Assembly: GCA_963589785.1 (NCBI GenBank)
Contig: CAVAMJ010000003.1
Location: 168,003 to 232,002 of the forward strand
Direction of reading: 5' to 3'
Length of the DNA: 64,000 bases
From: SIG603 sp963589785
GTDB lineage: Bacteria; Bacillota; Clostridia; Oscillospirales; Acutalibacteraceae
Shown here: positions 25,498 through 33,723 of the stretch, piece after piece
How the letters are laid out: each line of letters opens with the position of its first letter
Numbering within the stretch: position 1 is the first letter of the stretch
Notes under the pieces: model-generated
What the model saw: the letters and a program-made list of their open reading frames with translations, nothing else
The model's database searches: none
Told to the model about the DNA's origin: nothing
Program-made: the position numbers and the translations under genes

Positions 25498-26685
25498 ATG
25501 AACAAGAATTACAATCGAACGATATATTCTTGCTTTGTTGCGTATATCGTTCAGGCTGCCGTAAACAATTTTGTGCCGCTTTTATTTGTTACCTTCAGAT
25601 CGGAATTTAATATTCCGCTCTCAAAGATAACTATGCTGATTACGATTAACTTCCTAATTCAGCTTTGTGTTGACTTAATTTCCGTTAAGTTTGTCGATAA
25701 AATCGGATACCGTGCGTCGGTTATATTGGCGCATATCTGTGCCGCACTGGGACTTGTGTGCCTTGCGTTGTTGCCAAGTGTTCTGCCCGACCCGTTTGTC
25801 GGACTTCTGATTGCGGTAATTATCTACGCTGTCGGCGGCGGTCTCATTGAGGTTATGATAAGCCCGATTGTTGAGAGCTGTCCGACTGACAACAAGGAAA
25901 TGGCAATGAGCATGCTCCACTCATTCTATTGCTGGGGTTCTCTTGCAGTTGTGCTTATTTCCACGCTTTACTTCAAGCTTTTCGGCATTGCTAACTGGAG
26001 AATTATGGCTTGCGTTTGGGCTGCACTTCCTCTTTTAAATATGGTATCTTTCTTCTCATGTCCGCTTGCTCCCGTTGTTCCTGAGGGAGAGGAGGGCAAG
26101 ACAGTCAAGCAGCTTTTCTGTGATAAGATGTTTTGGATTGTCGTTGTTCTCATGATTTGTGCGGGTGCAAGCGAGCAGTGCGTATCCCAGTGGGCATCCA
26201 CCTTTGCGGAAACCTCACTCGGTGTTTCCAAAACTCTCGGCGACCTCATGGGACCTGCGTTCTTTGCACTTCTCATGGCTATCTCAAGAACAATTTACGG
26301 TAAATTCGGTGACAAGATGGAGCTCACTAAGTGCATGATTGCAAGCGGTGTTCTCTGTGTGATCTCCTATGTGATAATCGCTTTTGCTCCGCTTCCGATT
26401 TTCCGTTTAATCGGCTGTGGAATAACTGGCTTCTCCGTCGGTATCTTCTGGCCTGGAACATTCTCGAAGGCTTCAGCCGCAATCAGAGGCGGCGGAACGG
26501 CTATGTTTGCTCTCTTGGCATTAGCCGGTGATATAGGCTGTTCTGGCGGTCCTACGCTTGTTGGCTTTGTAAGCTCTGCATTCGGAGATAATCTCACAGC
26601 AGGCTTGGGCTTCGGTATAATTTTCCCGCTTCTCATGATTCTTGGACTCATTGCACTGAAAAAAATATCAGACAAAAAAGCATAA
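25498..26685 (+). CDS. MFS transporter
   Basis: A 395-residue major facilitator protein with about twelve hydrophobic segments and the loop 2-3 motif region KFVDKIGYRASV, with its pseudo-repeat GKFGDKMELTK in the second half. Acidic/charged residues in helices are few. The substrate cannot be deduced: it resembles the FucP/sugar-type group in its length and the WPGTFSKASAAIRGGGTAMFALL region split across helices 10-11, but this is weak. It is monocistronic, with its own promoter and a terminator after the stop. Confidence 0.85.
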   Translation: MNKNYNRTIYSCFVAYIVQAAVNNFVPLLFVTFRSEFNIPLSKITMLITINFLIQLCVDLISVKFVDKIGYRASVILAHICAALGLVCLALLPSVLPDPFVGLLIAVIIYAVGGGLIEVMISPIVESCPTDNKEMAMSMLHSFYCWGSLAVVLISTLYFKLFGIANWRIMACVWAALPLLNMVSFFSCPLAPVVPEGEEGKTVKQLFCDKMFWIVVVLMICAGASEQCVSQWASTFAETSLGVSKTLGDLMGPAFFALLMAISRTIYGKFGDKMELTKCMIASGVLCVISYVIIAFAPLPIFRLIGCGITGFSVGIFWPGTFSKASAAIRGGGTAMFALLALAGDIGCSGGPTLVGFVSSAFGDNLTAGLGFGIIFPLLMILGLIALKKISDKKA

Positions 26686-26738
26686 GCAAATATTTTGCTG
26701 TATATAAGTTGCGTTTTAGCGAGTTAAAGTATATAATG

Positions 26739-26770
26739 AAACCGTCAAGCTTATTGACGGTTTTATTTTT
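26739..26770 (+). terminator. Terminator after the MFS gene
   Basis: A 10-bp stem (26739-26748 with 26754-26763) followed by TATTTTT. It is only 22 bases from the glyA start, so glyA must start from a promoter overlapping it or by read-through. Confidence 0.8.
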
Positions 26771-26792
26771 ATGAAAGAAAGAGGTAATACCT

Positions 26793-28061
26793 ATGTTTGG
26801 TGATCTTATCGATACAATCGGCTATGTAGCCGAGCAGGACCCTGAGGTCGGCGCCGCAATGAAAGACGAGCTTGCTCGTCAGAGAAGAAATATTGAGCTT
26901 ATCGCTTCTGAAAATATCGTTTCTCCAGCAGTTATGGCGGCAATGGGTTCTATTCTCACAAATAAATATGCAGAGGGTTATCCGGGAAAGAGATACTACG
27001 GCGGATGCCAGTATGTTGACGTTGTCGAGGAAATTGCACGCAAGAGAGCATGTGAGCTTTTCGGCGCAGAGCATGCCAACGTTCAGCCGCACTCCGGCGC
27101 ACAGGCAAACACAGCTGTTTACTTTGCACTTTTACAGCCTGGCGATACCGTTATGGGCATGAATCTTGCCGAGGGCGGTCACCTCACTCACGGTTCACCC
27201 GTTAACCTTTCTGGTAAATATTTTAACTTTGTAGCTTACGGTGTTGACGAGAAGTCACAGGTTATCGACTACGATAAGTTTGCTGAGATTGCAAGAGAAG
27301 TAAAGCCGAAGCTTATTGTTTCCGGTGCTTCCGCTTATCCGAGAATCATCGACTTCAAGCGTATCCGTGAGATTTGCGACGAGGTCGGCGCTTACATGAT
27401 GGTTGATATGGCTCATATCGCAGGTCTTGTTGCGACAGGACTTCATCCGTCACCTGTTCCTTATGCAGATGTTGTCACAACAACAACTCACAAGACCTTG
27501 AGAGGCCCGAGAGGCGGACTCATTCTCTGCAAAAATCAGGTCGGAGAGCTTAACCTTGCTAAGAAAATCGACTCCGCTATCTTCCCGGGAACACAGGGCG
27601 GCCCGCTCATGCACGTCATTGCCGCAAAGGCAGTTTGCTTCGGCGAGGCACTCAAGCCTGAGTTCAAGGAGTACTGCGAGCAGGTAGTTAAGAACGCTCA
27701 GGCACTTGCAAGCGGTCTTATAAAGAGAGGACTCAAGCTTGTTTCCGGCGGCACAGACAATCACCTCATGCTTCTTGATCTTTCCGACAGCGAGGTTACG
27801 GGTAAGGAGCTCGAGAAGAGACTTGACGAGTGTTACATCACAGCTAACAAGAACACAATCCCCGGCGAGAAGAGAAGTCCGTTTGTCACAAGCGGTGTTC
27901 GTCTCGGTACTCCGGCAGTCACAACACGTGGCTTCAAGGAGGAGGATATGGACGTTATCGCTGAGTGCATCGCTCTTTGCGTGAACGACTATGAGGCAAG
28001 CGGAGACAAGGTTCGTGCTATGGTTTCAGAGCTTATCTCAAAGTATCCGCTTTACGAATAA
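26793..28061 (+). CDS. glyA: Serine hydroxymethyltransferase
   Basis: A 422-residue PLP enzyme converting serine and tetrahydrofolate to glycine and methylene-THF, the main source of one-carbon units. RRNIELIASENIVSPAV, GYPGKRYYGG, VDMAHIAGLVATG and the PLP lysine block TTTTHKTLRGPRGG are all visible. Ribosome site: AAAGAGG. Monocistronic; strong terminator after the stop. Codon use is biased, as expected for a highly expressed enzyme. Confidence 0.97.
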   Translation: MFGDLIDTIGYVAEQDPEVGAAMKDELARQRRNIELIASENIVSPAVMAAMGSILTNKYAEGYPGKRYYGGCQYVDVVEEIARKRACELFGAEHANVQPHSGAQANTAVYFALLQPGDTVMGMNLAEGGHLTHGSPVNLSGKYFNFVAYGVDEKSQVIDYDKFAEIAREVKPKLIVSGASAYPRIIDFKRIREICDEVGAYMMVDMAHIAGLVATGLHPSPVPYADVVTTTTHKTLRGPRGGLILCKNQVGELNLAKKIDSAIFPGTQGGPLMHVIAAKAVCFGEALKPEFKEYCEQVVKNAQALASGLIKRGLKLVSGGTDNHLMLLDLSDSEVTGKELEKRLDECYITANKNTIPGEKRSPFVTSGVRLGTPAVTTRGFKEEDMDVIAECIALCVNDYEASGDKVRAMVSELISKYPLYE

Positions 28062-28092
28062 TTTTTTGATTGAAATTAATATCGATATTCAC

Positions 28093-28124
28093 AAAAGACA
28101 GTGGTTTTAAGCCGCTGTCTTTTT
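28093..28124 (+). terminator. Terminator of glyA
   Basis: An 11-bp stem with G-T wobbles around 28096-28120, followed by TTTTT. Confidence 0.85.
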
Positions 28125-28204
28125 GCTTGCTTTAATTTGAATTTTCAGTATAATATAGATAGTTGTGACTAATTGAAAATATTGCAAATATAAGGAAATT
28201 TGAT

Positions 28205-28663
28205 ATGGCTAAAAAAAGATCTACAAAGAGAAAAGAAAACCACTACGGTAATCCCGCTAATTACGGCAAGCAAAAGGAAGAGGTAAGCGATGTGTTCGCT
28301 TCACGAAACACGGGAAGTCTCAAGGACTGGAATCTTCTAAGTCTCCCCGCAATGGCACTGGGACTGATTGCCGACAAGAATATAGTTTTGGTTATTGTCG
28401 CGCTTATTATGAATGTTATTCCCATAGTCCAGTACTTTTTCAATATGAAAAGAGGTACGGCTCTTGCCATATGCGGCTTGCTGTTCACTATTAAAGCCGG
28501 CATCAATTGCATAAAGAACGGCGTGGGATTAAATATCGACTGGCAAGTGACAATCGGCTATATAATCTCGAGCTTAATCGTGAGTGCAATCACTATAGGA
28601 ATTATCGAAATATTCTATATTGTGAAACGACACAGAAAAAAGCACTCGAAAAAAGTCGGCTGA
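28205..28663 (+). CDS. Unrecognised small membrane protein
   Basis: A 152-residue protein I do not recognise. It has a strongly basic N-terminus (AKKRSTKRKE), then four hydrophobic segments (about residues 42-56, 58-77, 84-98 and 113-138), and a basic tail (KRHRKKHSKK). The ribosome site AAGGAAA precedes the ATG. It lies alone between glyA and the T-box leader. Termini rich in Lys/Arg at both ends suggest cytoplasmic N- and C-termini by the positive-inside rule. No function can be assigned. Confidence 0.7.
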   Translation: MAKKRSTKRKENHYGNPANYGKQKEEVSDVFASRNTGSLKDWNLLSLPAMALGLIADKNIVLVIVALIMNVIPIVQYFFNMKRGTALAICGLLFTIKAGINCIKNGVGLNIDWQVTIGYIISSLIVSAITIGIIEIFYIVKRHRKKHSKKVG

Positions 28664-28679
28664 TATCGAATAAAAGCTC

Positions 28680-28708
28680 TTGACAAGCATAAGCCTCGGT
28701 GATAAAAT
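28680..28708 (+). promoter_or_regulatory. Promoter of the T-box/ilvA unit
   Basis: Perfect -35 TTGACA (28680-28685) and TAAAAT (28703-28708), 17 bases apart, just before the T-box leader. Confidence 0.85.
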
Positions 28709-28714
28709 CAAATC

Positions 28715-28966
28715 AACGCAATGAAGAGGAAAGCTTTGCGGAGCATCCGTTTCAGAGAGCTGTCGGTTGGTGTAAGACAGCAGAGGGTACCGCAGAGAGA
28801 TCGCCTTGGAGCAACTTCGCTGAAATGATAGTAAGCGAGTCGGTGTCCAACCGTTATTTTGGAGAGTGATGACAGTCACATTGAGTGGTCGATTTTATCG
28901 GCAAAAAGAGTGGTACCGCAAGATATTTTATATCCTGTCTCTTTGAATAGAGGCAGGATTTTTTAT
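28715..28966 (+). ncRNA. T-box leader, isoleucine specifier
   Basis: A T-box riboswitch ahead of ilvA. Stem I signs: AGAGG near 28724, GAGAGCTG and GGTTGGTGTAAG (28755-28775), then GAGATCGCCTTGGAG around 28797-28811, in which the specifier codon is ATC (28800-28802), isoleucine. The 14-base T-box AGAGTGGTACCGCA is at 28907-28920. The terminator is a 10-bp stem (28932-28941 with 28950-28959) followed by TTTTTT. Uncharged tRNA-Ile should pair with the specifier and the T-box and prevent termination, so ilvA is induced when isoleucine is short. This fits ilvA being the first step of isoleucine synthesis. Confidence 0.95.
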
Positions 28967-29001
28967 TTTGTCAATTTGAACTTAGGAAGGAAAGAAATAA
29001 A

Positions 29002-30198
29002 ATGCTTACGCTTGACAGAATTTTCAATGCATCGGTTGTACTTAAGGATATCCTCAGAGATACCGCACCGCTTAGAGCAAACGGATTTGCCCCAAGCTGT
29101 GACCTTTGGCTAAAGCCGGAGAACCTTCAGATCACAGGTTCCTTTAAGGTCAGAGGCTCCGCATACAAGATTTCTAATCTTACAGAGGAGGAGAAGGCAA
29201 GAGGAGTTATCGCATGCAGTGCCGGTAACCACGCTCAGGGCGTTGCATTGGCTGCAAGCAAGCAGGGAATAAAATCTCTCATCTGCTTACCCGACACCGC
29301 TCCTATGTCTAAGGTTGAGGCAACAAAGGGCTACGGCGCTGATGTTTGTCTTGTAAACGGTGTTTATGACGATGCTTACAACAAAGCATTACAGCTTCGT
29401 GACGAGATGGGTTATACCTTCGTTCATCCGTTTGACGATGAGGACGTTATCGCAGGTCAGGGCACAATCGGTCTTGAGATAATCCAGGCACTCAATGATG
29501 TAGACGCTATCCTTGTTCCGATCGGAGGCGGCGGACTTATCTCAGGTATCGCATATGCTGTCAAAGCTATCAGCCCCAAGGTTAAGGTTTACGGTGTTCA
29601 GGCTGCTGGCGCACCGAGCATGTTCAATTCTATCAGCGACGGAAAGATTGAGACTTTGCCGAGCGTTTCCACAATTGCCGACGGTATCGCAGTTAAGCAG
29701 CCGGGTGAGAACACATTTGATATTGTAAGCAAGTATGTCGATGATATTTGCCTTGTAACAGAAGATGAGATTGCAGCAGCAATTCTCGCACTCATCGAGA
29801 AGCAGAAGATGGTAGCAGAAGGTGCAGGCGCAGTTTCCGTTGCGGCAGCTATGTTCGAGAAGCTTCCGATTCAGGGCAAGAGAGTAGTCAGCGTAGTTTC
29901 AGGCGGTAATATCGATGTTACAAGTCTTTCAAGAGTTATCGAGAGAGGTCTCATCAAGTCCGGCAGAAAGGCTACCTTGGCAATCGAGCTTGTCGATAAG
30001 CCTGGTCAGCTCAAGGATGTTTCCGCAATCATCGCAGAGTGCGGCGGCAATGTCACAGGCGTTCAGTATGAGAGCAGCGGAGAGACAGAGAGCATCAACG
30101 GCTGTGTCCTCAGAATTTCTCTTGAGACAAGAAATTATGACCATGTTCTTGAAATTGAAAATGCACTCAATTCAAGAGGCTTTAAAATTGTTAAGTAA
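29002..30198 (+). CDS. ilvA: Threonine ammonia-lyase (threonine deaminase)
   Basis: A 398-residue fold-type II PLP enzyme converting threonine to 2-oxobutanoate and ammonia. The PLP lysine is in ITGSFKVRGS (about residue 48), the phosphate loop is GGGGLISG, and SAGNHAQGV is typical. A short C-terminal ACT-like domain (about 325-398, LVDKPGQLKDVSAIIAECGGN) follows, shorter than the two-ACT regulatory domain of E. coli IlvA. Isoleucine T-box control upstream confirms a biosynthetic role. Ribosome site: GGAAGGAAA. The downstream genes ilvB-ilvN-ilvC-ilvD complete the pathway. Confidence 0.96.
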   Translation: MLTLDRIFNASVVLKDILRDTAPLRANGFAPSCDLWLKPENLQITGSFKVRGSAYKISNLTEEEKARGVIACSAGNHAQGVALAASKQGIKSLICLPDTAPMSKVEATKGYGADVCLVNGVYDDAYNKALQLRDEMGYTFVHPFDDEDVIAGQGTIGLEIIQALNDVDAILVPIGGGGLISGIAYAVKAISPKVKVYGVQAAGAPSMFNSISDGKIETLPSVSTIADGIAVKQPGENTFDIVSKYVDDICLVTEDEIAAAILALIEKQKMVAEGAGAVSVAAAMFEKLPIQGKRVVSVVSGGNIDVTSLSRVIERGLIKSGRKATLAIELVDKPGQLKDVSAIIAECGGNVTGVQYESSGETESINGCVLRISLETRNYDHVLEIENALNSRGFKIVK

Positions 30199-30210
30199 GA
30201 CTCAAAAATA

Positions 30211-30239
30211 TTGACAACAATATTATAAAAAGCTATTAT
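30211..30239 (+). promoter_or_regulatory. Promoter of ilvB-ilvN
   Basis: Perfect TTGACA (30211-30216), 17-base spacer, TATTAT (30234-30239). No T-box lies between it and ilvB (about 70 bases), so ilvBN is not under the ilvA riboswitch. Confidence 0.8.
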
Positions 30240-30309
30240 AATTTTTAATAATTAAATTGTGCTTTATGCTAAAAAGACTAATTTAAGAAAGAAAATAGGG
30301 TGAAAGAAT

Positions 30310-31983
30310 ATGTTAATGACAGGAGCAGATATACTTGTTAGAACCTTGATTGAACAGGGCTGTGATGTCGTCTTCGGTTATCCGGGAGGACAGATCCTGA
30401 ATGTTTATGATTCGCTTTATAAGTATCAGGACGAGCTTCATCATGTTCTTACGGCACATGAGCAGGGAGCTGCACACGCTGCCGACGGTTACGCAAGAAG
30501 TACGGGTAAGCCGGGTGTAGTTATCGCAACATCAGGTCCCGGCGCAACAAACCTTGTAACGGGAATCGCAACCGCTTACCTGGATTCAATTCCGCTTATT
30601 GCAATCACAGGAAATGTTGCTACAACAAAAATCGGTACAGACTCATTCCAGGAGCTTGACATCACAGGTGTCACACTTCCTATCACAAAGCACAACTACT
30701 TTGTAGGCTCTGTCGATAAGCTTGCAGATACAATCCGTGAGGCATTTGTACTCGCTACAAGCGGCAGACCGGGCCCGGTTCTCATCGATGTTCCGACAGA
30801 TGTTCAGACAAGCAAATGTGAGTATGAGCCACAGCCGAAACAGGAGAAAGAGCCTAAGAAGGCTGCTAAGGACGTCAGAATCGAAGAGGCTGCAAAGACA
30901 ATCAACGAGGCTAAAAAGCCGTTTGTTTATGTCGGCGGCGGCGCTATTGCAGGCGACGGATACGATAAAATTCTTGAGCTGGCAGAGAAAATTGATGCAC
31001 CTATCGGCTGTTCTATGATGGGTATTTCGGCTGTTCCGACAGAGCATCCGCGTTTCCTCGGAATGCAGGGAATGCACGGTCACTACGCAAGCTCAATGTC
31101 AATGCATCACGCAGATGTTATCATTGCTCTTGGCAACCGTTTCAACGACAGAGTTACAGGCAACAAGGCTAAGTTTGCAGTCGGTGCAAAGATTGTTCAC
31201 CTCGATATTGACGGTGCTGAGCTTTCTAAGATTGTCAAGGCACACAATACATTAAGAGGCGATATAAACCTCACTCTCGAGAAGCTTATTCCCGAGCTTA
31301 AGTCTAAGAAGAACTCAAAGTGGTGGGATGAGATAAATGAGTATAAGGCAAAGGAAGAGGCAGGTCTTGACAAGAGAGAGACCCTAACTCCGAGAAATGC
31401 TATACTCGCTCTTAACAAGTACCTCACACCCGAAACACCTGTTGCAACAGACGTCGGTCAGCATCAGATGTGGGCGGCTCAGTACCTCGTATTCAAGAAG
31501 CCGAGAAAGTTCATTTCTTCTGGTGGTCTTGGTACTATGGGCTTCGGCATGGGTGCCGCAATCGGTTCGGCATTCGGTACAGGTGAGAGAACTGTTCTCG
31601 TCACGGGTGACGGAAGCTTCGGCATGAACCTAAATGAGATGATCACAGCGGTTGAGAACAATGTTCCGCTTGTAGTCCTTCTTCTCAACAACGGAGTTCT
31701 CGGAATGGTTCGTCAGTGGCAGACGCTCTTCTACAACAAGCATTATTCAAACACTATTATTGACAGAAAGGTCGACTATGTAGCTCTTGCAAAAGCATTC
31801 GGAGCAGACGGCGAGCTTGTAAAAACCACAGAGGAACTCGACAAGGCACTTGCTAAGGCATTCAGCCACGAGGGTCCGTATCTTATTGATTGCAGAATCG
31901 ACAAGGATGAGTTTGTTCTTCCTATGTTACCTCCGGGAGGCAGCATGGATGATATTATTACTGAAGCAAAGGCAGGAAATTGA
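30310..31983 (+). CDS. ilvB: Acetolactate synthase, large subunit
   Basis: A 557-residue TPP/FAD enzyme making acetolactate or acetohydroxybutyrate from pyruvate (plus 2-oxobutanoate). TPP and active-site blocks are visible: VFGYPGGQILN, TAHEQGAAHAADGYAR with the catalytic Glu, and C-terminal TGDGSFGMNLNE followed by NNGVLGM (ThDP-Mg binding). The paired ilvN starts five bases after this stop codon. A second in-frame Met two codons in is also possible as the start. It has its own promoter. Confidence 0.96.
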   Translation: MLMTGADILVRTLIEQGCDVVFGYPGGQILNVYDSLYKYQDELHHVLTAHEQGAAHAADGYARSTGKPGVVIATSGPGATNLVTGIATAYLDSIPLIAITGNVATTKIGTDSFQELDITGVTLPITKHNYFVGSVDKLADTIREAFVLATSGRPGPVLIDVPTDVQTSKCEYEPQPKQEKEPKKAAKDVRIEEAAKTINEAKKPFVYVGGGAIAGDGYDKILELAEKIDAPIGCSMMGISAVPTEHPRFLGMQGMHGHYASSMSMHHADVIIALGNRFNDRVTGNKAKFAVGAKIVHLDIDGAELSKIVKAHNTLRGDINLTLEKLIPELKSKKNSKWWDEINEYKAKEEAGLDKRETLTPRNAILALNKYLTPETPVATDVGQHQMWAAQYLVFKKPRKFISSGGLGTMGFGMGAAIGSAFGTGERTVLVTGDGSFGMNLNEMITAVENNVPLVVLLLNNGVLGMVRQWQTLFYNKHYSNTIIDRKVDYVALAKAFGADGELVKTTEELDKALAKAFSHEGPYLIDCRIDKDEFVLPMLPPGGSMDDIITEAKAGN

Positions 31984-31988
31984 TAAAC

Positions 31989-32495
31989 ATGAATAGATTT
32001 GCTATTGCTGTTCTCGTCAGAAATCAGTTCGGTGTTCTTAACAGAGTCACCAGCATGTTCAGACGCAGACAGTTCAACATTGAATCTCTCAACGTAAGTG
32101 AGACAGAGACTAACGAATTTTCTCGAATTACCGTTATTTCCACAGGTGACGACGTTAAGAAGGAGCAGCTTATGAATCAGCTTTATAAGCTTCCTGATGT
32201 CGTATCCGTCAAGGAACTTGACGACAGAACCTGCGTAAGCCGTGAGGTTCTCCTTATAAAGGTTAAGCACACAGCAGCTACAAGAAGAGATATTCTTGAT
32301 GCCGCTCAGGCTTTTGGCGCTAAGACAGAGGACTATTCGAGAGACACTGTCATCTTCCAGCTTACAGCTAAGAGAAGAATGATTGACGAATTTATTTCTC
32401 TTATGAGCGACTACGAGATCATCGAGATTTGCCGTACAGGTGTTTGTACTCTTGAGCGCGGTGAGGATGTTCTTCGTCAGACTGTTAATCTCTAA
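31989..32495 (+). CDS. ilvN: Acetolactate synthase, small regulatory subunit
   Basis: A 168-residue regulatory subunit giving valine feedback control to IlvB. The N-terminal ACT domain FAIAVLVRNQFGVLNRVTSMF is followed by NIESLNVSET, and the C-terminal half holds KTEDYSRDTVIFQLT. The ATG at 31989 was taken rather than an overlapping TTG because GGCAGGAA is properly spaced from it. It lies five bases after ilvB and so is translated together with it. Confidence 0.95.
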   Translation: MNRFAIAVLVRNQFGVLNRVTSMFRRRQFNIESLNVSETETNEFSRITVISTGDDVKKEQLMNQLYKLPDVVSVKELDDRTCVSREVLLIKVKHTAATRRDILDAAQAFGAKTEDYSRDTVIFQLTAKRRMIDEFISLMSDYEIIEICRTGVCTLERGEDVLRQTVNL

Positions 32496-32530
32496 ACTGC
32501 ATTTTTAAGTTATTAATCTTGCAAATAATA

Positions 32531-32559
32531 TTGTAACACAAAGATAATGGTGCTATAAT
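32531..32559 (+). promoter_or_regulatory. Promoter of ilvC
   Basis: TTGTAA (32531-32536) and perfect TATAAT (32554-32559), 17 bases apart, 60 bases before ilvC. Confidence 0.75.
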
Positions 32560-32618
32560 ATGAAAGCAAAATTACATAGAAATTTCAATTTACTTTTCTA
32601 AAGAAAGAGGTAATCAAA

Positions 32619-33641
32619 ATGTCAGAAGCAAGAATCTTCTATCAGCAGGACTGCGACCTTAGTTATCTTGACGGCAAGACCGTTGCAATCATCGGTTATG
32701 GCTCACAGGGTCACGCACACGCACTCAACCTTAAGGACAGCGGTGTAGATGTTATCGTTGGTCTTTATGAGGGCTCAAAGAGCTGGGCAAAGGCTGAGGC
32801 TCAGGGTCTCAAGGTTATGACTTCCGCTGAGGCTGCTAAGGCTGCTGACCTCATCATGATCCTCATCAACGATGAGAAGCAGGCTAAGCTTTACAAAGAG
32901 AGCATTGAGCCGAACCTCACAGCAGGCAAGACACTCGCATTTGCTCACGGCTTCAATATCCACTTCGGTTGCATCAAGCCTCCGAAGGACGTTAACGTAA
33001 TCATGGTTGCTCCTAAGGGCCCTGGACACACTGTTAGAAGTGAGTATCAGGTTGGCAAGGGTGTTCCGTGCCTCGTAGCTGTCGAGCAGGATGCTACAGG
33101 TGACGCTCTTGAGATCGGTCTTGCATATGCACTCGGTATCGGCGGTGCAAGAGCAGGTGTTCTTGAGACAACATTCAGAACAGAGACAGAGACAGACCTC
33201 TTCGGTGAGCAGGCTGTTCTTTGCGGCGGTGTTTGCGCACTCATGCAGGCTGGCTTTGAGACACTCGTTGAGGCTGGTTACGACCCGAGAAACGCTTACT
33301 TTGAGTGCATCCACGAGATGAAGCTCATCGTTGACCTCATCTATCAGTCCGGTTTCGCTGGAATGAGATATTCTATCTCCAACACAGCTGAGTACGGTGA
33401 CTACATCACAGGTCCTAAGCTCATCACAGCTGACACAAAGGCTGCTATGAAGAAGATCCTCAAGGATATTCAGGACGGTACATTCGCTAAGGACTTCCTC
33501 CTCGACATGTCCGATGCAGGTTCTCAGGTTCACTTCAACGCTATGAGAAAGATCGCTTCCGAGCATCCGTCCGAGAAGGTCGGCGCAGAGATCAGAAAGC
33601 TCTACTCATGGTCTGACGAGGACAAGCTCATCAATAACTGA
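32619..33641 (+). CDS. ilvC: Ketol-acid reductoisomerase
   Basis: A 340-residue class I (short) KARI, converting acetolactate to dihydroxyisovalerate with NAD(P)H and Mg. The N-terminal Rossmann motif AIIGYGSQGHAHALNLKDSG and the knotted C-terminal helical domain with FGEQAVLCGG and EMKLIVDLIYQSGF are visible. The beta-2 loop reads GLYEGSKSW; coenzyme preference is not obvious from it. Codon bias is extreme (CTC, GAG, AAG), implying high expression. A weak terminator-like hairpin follows before ilvD. Confidence 0.97.
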   Translation: MSEARIFYQQDCDLSYLDGKTVAIIGYGSQGHAHALNLKDSGVDVIVGLYEGSKSWAKAEAQGLKVMTSAEAAKAADLIMILINDEKQAKLYKESIEPNLTAGKTLAFAHGFNIHFGCIKPPKDVNVIMVAPKGPGHTVRSEYQVGKGVPCLVAVEQDATGDALEIGLAYALGIGGARAGVLETTFRTETETDLFGEQAVLCGGVCALMQAGFETLVEAGYDPRNAYFECIHEMKLIVDLIYQSGFAGMRYSISNTAEYGDYITGPKLITADTKAAMKKILKDIQDGTFAKDFLLDMSDAGSQVHFNAMRKIASEHPSEKVGAEIRKLYSWSDEDKLINN

Positions 33642-33663
33642 TTTAGTAAAATTTAATGATAAT

Positions 33664-33692
33664 AGCACCCGAGGAGCTCTTCGGGTGCTGTT
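33664..33692 (+). terminator. Weak hairpin between ilvC and ilvD
   Basis: A perfect 9-bp GC-rich stem (33664-33672 with 33681-33689) followed only by GTTTG. It could reduce but probably not abolish read-through into ilvD. Confidence 0.55.
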
Positions 33693-33723
33693 TGATAATT
33701 AGGATAACTGAAAGGAAAAACTT

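Noticed and set aside
32775..33566. A 263-codon minus-strand frame opposite ilvC
   Set aside because: Antisense artefact of the extreme codon bias of ilvC; composition rich in Cys/Ser/Leu with no domain.
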